Below are positions 59,368 through 64,000 of a stretch of DNA of 64,000 bases, piece after piece. The DNA is from Paraphysomonas bandaiensis. Lineage: Eukaryota > Chrysophyceae. Position numbers and translations under genes: made by a program. How positions within the stretch are numbered: position 1 is the stretch's first letter; every line of letters begins with the position of its first letter. The stretch covers positions 62,001 to 126,000 of the forward strand of contig CBFFRP010000028.1 of NCBI GenBank assembly GCA_965644295.1. Direction: 5' to 3'. The notes beneath the pieces are model-generated. The model had not been told where the DNA came from. It ran no database searches and worked only from the letters and a program-made list of their open reading frames with translations.

Positions 59368-60229
59368 TGTTTCATTTAATCATACCATAATTTTTATTTA
59401 TGCTGTACAGTACTCTCAGTCGAGTTTTGGCTCGTTTCATATTTCATTCGAATTCAATTTTATTGATGTTAATTCTTTATATTCGACCCTCACTAGAGAT
59501 GTAATTAATTAGACTTCCAATGCATTGCAAGACGCGGTAACTAATCTTTCTATTCGAGAAATCAAGTTTCACTACTATATAGACATCGTCATGATATCAT
59601 TTCTCATAATACAGCTCATCACTACTGCATTCTTCGACTAACGGTCAATAATTCCAATACCTTAAAATTACAGCTTCTAATTGCTCAAACAGCAATTCTC
59701 AACAGTCATGTAAAACTTATCAATTAGAATCTTTCACTCAGGTTCAGTATGAACGTATGAACACATACTTTTGAACTATGTTAATGATCCTATAGTAAAT
59801 TGTAACCTTTAACTAGCTAAGTGGAGCTGTAGCGCATATAATTACGTGTGGTACACGCGCTATAATTAAAAGTATTTCAATGAATTGTTTCGCAGCCCTG
59901 ACAGATATACATATTGATATATATAGAGGACTAGAAGCACACATAACAACAGCGAATAGTGAATGAATAGGCCCTGGAGGGGAATTTATTTTTGTAGCTA
60001 TAACCCTTTCTACTGAGGGCATTATATGAAGCGTAACAGAATCGCAGCGGAGGGGAAGTTCCAAGGGGACGCTCGATTTGTCATTGTTATGTGTGCAGTG
60101 TGTAATAATTTCAATACACTATTACTACGTGACAAATTAATCACAGTTTACATTATGTTAATAAAACACATGACTAATGCACCAACGGAATAATGCACAC
60201 ATCGGTGCTAACATTGCAATTACTATTGT
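59368..60229. other. Gene-free intergenic stretch
   Basis: 860 bases between convergent genes. AT-rich, with no supported coding or repeat signal. The frame at 59813-60064 lacks features. Confidence 0.55.
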
Positions 60230-61044
60230 CTAGGGCTGCATCCTAAGCGCCCCATCCAGACGGATGACCTCACCGTTAAGCATAGGGTTCTCAACTATAG
60301 ATTGAACAAGTTGAGCATACTCATCAGGATTTCCCAGGCGTTTAGGGCAAGGGACCGTTGCTGCAAGCGTAGTACGTGCGGCTTCAGGCAATCCCTCTAG
60401 CATGGGAGTGAGAAAGAGACCAGGGGCGATACACATACAGCGGATTCCAGTGGAGGAAAGATCACGAGCTACAGGTAGTGTCATTGCTGCAATAGCGCCT
60501 TTAGACGCAGCATAGGCTGCTTGGCCCATCTGTCCGTCCATTGCGGCAATACTTGCTGTGTTGATGATGACCCCTCGCTGACCGTTGGAATCAGCTTCAT
60601 TCTGAGCCATTTGTTCAGCTGCCAGCCTTACAACATTGAAAGTGCCAACAGTATTCACTTTCAGAACTTGTGAAAAATTTTTCAAGTCGTGTGGGCCTCT
60701 CTTGGAAAGAGTTTTCGATGCAATAGCTATTCCTGCACAATTGACAGCAACGTTTAATTTCCCCCACCGATTCGTTGCCCTACATACACAAACTGTTCAG
60801 CAGGCTCATGAGATACACGTCAGTTATACTTTTCCATTGAATCCTTCACTGCATCTTCATCGCACACATCAATTATCGCAGGAATGGCATTGTCACCGAG
60901 CTGGTCAACCACCTCTTGCGTCTTGGTCGGCGACAGATCGGCAACAACAATTTTAGCACCTTGAGATGCGAGGCGCAGAGCTGTTGCTCTTCCCAATCCT
61001 TGAGCACCACCAGTAACAAAAGCCACAATATGAGACAATGACAT
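60230..61044 (-). CDS. HSD17B10: Short-chain dehydrogenase, 3-hydroxyacyl-CoA dehydrogenase type 2-like (HSD10)
   Basis: NAD-dependent SDR. HSD10 enzymes oxidise 3-hydroxyacyl-CoA and some hydroxysteroids in mitochondria. Exons 61044-60830 and 60779-60230, with a 50-nt intron. Product of 254 residues, close to the ~261 of the family. The cofactor motif is TGGAQGLG from residue 11, with the acidic strand end [16 protein letters not shown] is the NAG-type motif. The catalytic Ser is in INTASIAA, and YAASKGA gives Tyr and Lys. The C-terminal [16 protein letters not shown] is characteristic of the HSD10 group. There is no obvious cleavable presequence. It diverges from the P450 gene at 61403. Confidence 0.88.
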
Positions 61045-61402
61045 TGCAATATAAAGCGATGAGCAAGTGTGAACACGTTATCAACTAAGAGTCACCAGGG
61101 GAGTGTACGTACACAGGTATATATATATGTATATGTCTACATATGCAGGCTTGTCGGAGATGCGATACAACAACAACATCAAGTATACGTACCGTATTTA
61201 CCTCCCACGGGCGGTATTTCCCTTCAAAAAGGATATTCAGACATACGGTATACGGTGCTGTATACCATACCATACCATTGTCAGATTGCTTGTCAGGCTA
61301 CCACCTTAAACATCCAGTTCTGACAGGAGTTCATGCAATAACTCTCATAGTTCAAACCATTGTACACCATCTTACCCTTCACTGTGAGAGAGTTTCGATA
61401 CA
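61045..61402. promoter_or_regulatory. Divergent promoter region, SDR / P450, with GGTATAC motif
   Basis: 358 bases between the two start codons. It contains GGTATACGG at 61247-61255 and GTATACC at 61260-61266, then two CATACC repeats, plus a TATATATATGTATATG run at 61119-61134. This is the same motif class as the other divergent regions. Confidence 0.5.
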
Positions 61403-63110
61403 ATGGACATCATTGAAAATATTTTGGATAATTATTTAGAGAAACTCGAGCATATGTCTACTCTGAAGACAGTAGCTGTCGCAACAACAGGTTTCGTATC
61501 ATTGATATCAGCGTATCATGTATATCTATCTATTCGAATGCCCGGGGAGGCGAAGGTCGAGTGGTCGTGGTTTCCGATTATGGGACATGCTATAGCATTT
61601 GGAGCACAACCTGTCAAGGCCATTCAGAAACTTTCACAGGATTCTAAAGGCAAGACCAAAGAAATTGTAGGTCTTGTATTGGCTGGGAAAAGGGTGTTTT
61701 TGATCAACGACCCTCTTTCTTTTAAAGTTGTTTTTAAGTCCAGAAATGAGGTCATTCTTTAGCTTGACATGCCTAGAAGTATAACATGATTTATGCAGCT
61801 GTCTTTTGATGAATTTTCTCGCACCGTTTTGATTAATGTATTCGGAGCGACACCAGAGTGTACACACGGTATTCACGTAGAAGCTGAACCACTATCTCGT
61901 GTACAGTATCAGAAGCATCTTCTGCAGGATGAGGGCTGTACAGCGATAACAGATCGCATGCAGCTAAAACTTGCTGCAATGGTACAAGCCATAGGAAGTG
62001 GCGTCTGTGTACTAGATATGCAGGAGTTCATGAACCGCCTCATATTTCGTGCATCAGCGGCGGCACTATTCAACAACGCCCTGGCTGACGATGAAGAGCT
62101 CTTTCAGCGATTCATTGACTTCGACGATATGTTCGCATTGGCAGTGGCGGGTTTGCCTGTGAAACTACTGTCAACTGGATACAGAGGTGAGCACGTGAGT
62201 TTCTACTCCTTTATCCACTGTTTATTATTGTGATAGGTCGAGAAAAACTTTTATCTGAAATTACCAGGTTCAAGGATGACCTCTCACAGTTTATACAAAG
62301 CCGTTACAAGTTGCTGGCGGAAGATTTTGGATATGGATGTCGCGACCTTTCTGCCAATCACCTTTCCATGCTCTGGGCTAGCGTAGGAAATACGATGCCA
62401 GGTAAGTACTGGCCCCAAGTCATGTAGCCATATATGCTTCTTCATCGCTGCACGCAGCTACCTTCTGGACAATGCTCTACATTCTTCGGTCCCCAGAAGC
62501 GCTAGATGCTGTTAACCGCGAACTTATTCAGGTTCTTGGAGAAAGTAGAGCGCACGACCCTGACCTACTGATATCTGCTGATGAACTGCGACGGATGGAA
62601 GTTCTGGATTCCTGTATATCCGAAGCATTGCGACTCTCATCTGGGTCCCTAATAATGAGGAAGGTAACGCAAGCATGTACCTTGACTCTGAGTTCCGGGA
62701 ACACATACTCCTTCCGCAAAGGCGACAGTGTTGGGGTTTTCCCACCTCTGGCGCATCATGATGCAGACATATATCCTGATCCAGAGGAGTTCCGTTACGA
62801 TCGATTTGTTGGGCACCCCAGTACTCTGACGATTGACGGGAAGGAAGTCGCGAGCTCACTCTGCTTCATTCCTTTTGGTGGCGGTGTATCCTATTGTCCT
62901 GGTAGAAAGTTCGCAAGAAATGAAATTAAAGCTTTGGCAGCTCAGCTTCTCCTCCGGTTCAACATCGAGTTTATGCGTCCAACGTCTTCTGAAAACAGTA
63001 GAGACCCCTATGTACCTCCTATTCCTGATGTTGACTACAGTCGGGCGGGACTGGGTGTATTCCAACCGAAAGATTGTCATATTAAAATAAGTCTATCCAA
63101 GAAGCATTGA
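61403..63110 (+). CDS. Cytochrome P450, CYP7/CYP8/CYP39-like
   Basis: Membrane-bound haem monooxygenase. Exons 61403-61750, 61799-62186, 62237-62401 and 62458-63110, with introns of 48, 50 and 56 nt. Product of 517 residues. The N-terminal helix (TVAVATTGFVSLISAYHVYL) is the ER anchor. The I-helix segment LWASVGNTMPATFW has Asn-Thr in place of the usual Gly-Thr pair, as in CYP7/CYP8 enzymes. The EXXR motif is EALR at 356-359. The haem loop is FGGGVSYCPGR with Cys447. The C-terminal YSRAGLGVFQP matches the end of cholesterol 7-alpha-hydroxylase-like P450s as I remember them. This places it nearer the CYP7/8/39 group (sterol and oxylipin hydroxylases/isomerases) than CYP51. Substrate unknown. 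It shares a short promoter region with the HSD10-like gene. Confidence 0.85.
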
Positions 63111-64000
63111 CTGAATGGGTTATGGTAGCACTCAGGTTGTATCATGTAGGGTAAATCTTGTAGTGAAGCTATATTTTCTTTGACTGAGTGTAGTCTTATT
63201 GACTTCGCACAACGCGCAATGTGGAAGAGATAAAGATCTCTGGGATATGTCAAATGTTTGCTTGTAATAATTTCATTACACGACTAAATTACTTGTATTG
63301 TACTACTTTGGCAGCACCTAAATTCTCATATTCGTTAATAAAGACATAGGTCTTCAACTCCTAATCATTGACAAGGATGATAGATAAGCGCCCCACATGA
63401 AGTACCTTTTGAGTTTAAGAGTATGGTATTTCCAATTATGAACGATTATTGTCTTCAGTCCCTTCAATGAATTGCGTTTGTAATATATAATAGGTTCTAC
63501 TATCTACTATTCATTACGAGTAAGAATGATTGAGAATTAAGCAATAGATCATACGTTGAGGGCTGAGCAGGAGCTATCGAAGGATAACAGCCTACAGGCA
63601 TACTGTCTACGCTACTTTATATTTCTTGATCATTAGCATGTATGTCAAGCACTATTCTCCGTTTCTGATGCTCTTTCATTCAGTCACATAATATTCAACC
63701 ATGTTCTTGGCATAAAGAGTTCATTACTTATACAATATCTTTCATAGCTTTCCAAACACTATAACATCAAATGTAGCAACATTATTTCGTGTGATATAGA
63801 CTAAAAAATAAATCTAGTAGCTAGAGGTGTTCAGGCGCAGCTGTAGAAATGTCTGGAACCACTCTGCAGTAAAGAAATGTAAGGTTTCAGATGAGGTGCA
63901 TTCGTTTGCTGTTGTTATGCATGAAATATTCAGTACTACGAAGCTATGAAATATGGTGTGTGTGTATAGTGTATAGGTATACATCCCTATAGATATGTAC
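63111..64000. other. Downstream AT-rich flank
   Basis: 3' flank of the P450 gene to the window end. No gene, RNA or repeat was recognised. An AGGTATACAT string lies near 63975. Confidence 0.5.

Noticed and set aside
61403-63110. Calling the P450 CYP51 (sterol 14-demethylase)
   Set aside because: The I-helix ASVGNTMPATFW and the C-terminal SRAGLG pattern fit CYP7/CYP8-like P450s; CYP51 hallmarks are absent.

Overview
This is a nuclear window from a flagellated unicellular eukaryote. Most genes are interrupted by very short GT-AG introns (44-69 nt, with 48 nt the commonest length). Gene order mixes strands freely and many neighbours are divergently transcribed. Intergenic DNA is AT-rich and repeat-laden. 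The gene content is eukaryotic: ribosomal protein eL37, the U5 snRNP 40-kDa WD40 protein, a metaxin-like protein, axonemal proteins and a Ty1/copia retrotransposon. The axonemal genes imply a motile 9+2 flagellum. I cannot name the lineage; a heterotrophic or algal protist (for example from the SAR assemblage) fits, but that is a guess.

Layout. 1-5.5 kb: an open, probably recent copia element (5' LTR lies outside the window). 5.8-13.4 kb (-): a large chromatin reader with three bromodomains, a Tudor-like module, and DDT and WHIM regions. 14.0-15.9 kb (+): a ThDP enzyme that reads as sulfoacetaldehyde acetyltransferase (Xsc), with a spliceosomal intron and a presequence-like N-terminus. 17.5-23.8 kb (-): a roughly 1.6-1.7-thousand-residue protein with seven WW domains, diverging from 24.3-25.7 kb (+) U5-40K. 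26.0-28.3 kb: a gene-free segment bounded by inverted repeats rich in a CCTAGTCA motif. 28.7-30.7 kb (-): an unrecognised Rossmann-like, tail-anchored protein. 32.3-34.3 kb (-): an OTU deubiquitinase with a UIM-like motif. It diverges from 34.9-38.8 kb (+), a SLO/BK-type potassium channel that ends in an IQ motif. 39.7-41.5 kb (-) RSP2-like and 41.9-44.4 kb (+) CFAP91 form a divergent axonemal pair. 45.2-45.5 kb (-): a 67-residue membrane protein. 45.8-47.2 kb (+): a DAO-family flavoprotein. 48.3-49.5 kb (+): metaxin-like. 51.5-52.1 kb (+): a tentative small gene. 53.1-53.5 kb (-): eL37. 54.1-59.4 kb (+): an OSCA/TMEM63-type channel. 60.2-61.0 kb (-) HSD10-like SDR and 61.4-63.1 kb (+) CYP7/CYP8-like P450 form another divergent pair.

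Several divergent intergenic regions carry a palindromic GGTATACC element, a candidate promoter motif. At least three repeat families occupy the gene-poor stretches: the CCTAGTCA element, an R1 family with at least five copies, and an AT-rich family with two copies. The observations most worth following up are the eukaryotic Xsc, the CCTAGTCA element, the IQ-tailed BK channel, and the two functionally matched divergent pairs (RSP2/CFAP91 and SDR/P450).

All exon structures were inferred by eye from splice signals, reading-frame continuity and remembered family conservation. No alignment or search was run.
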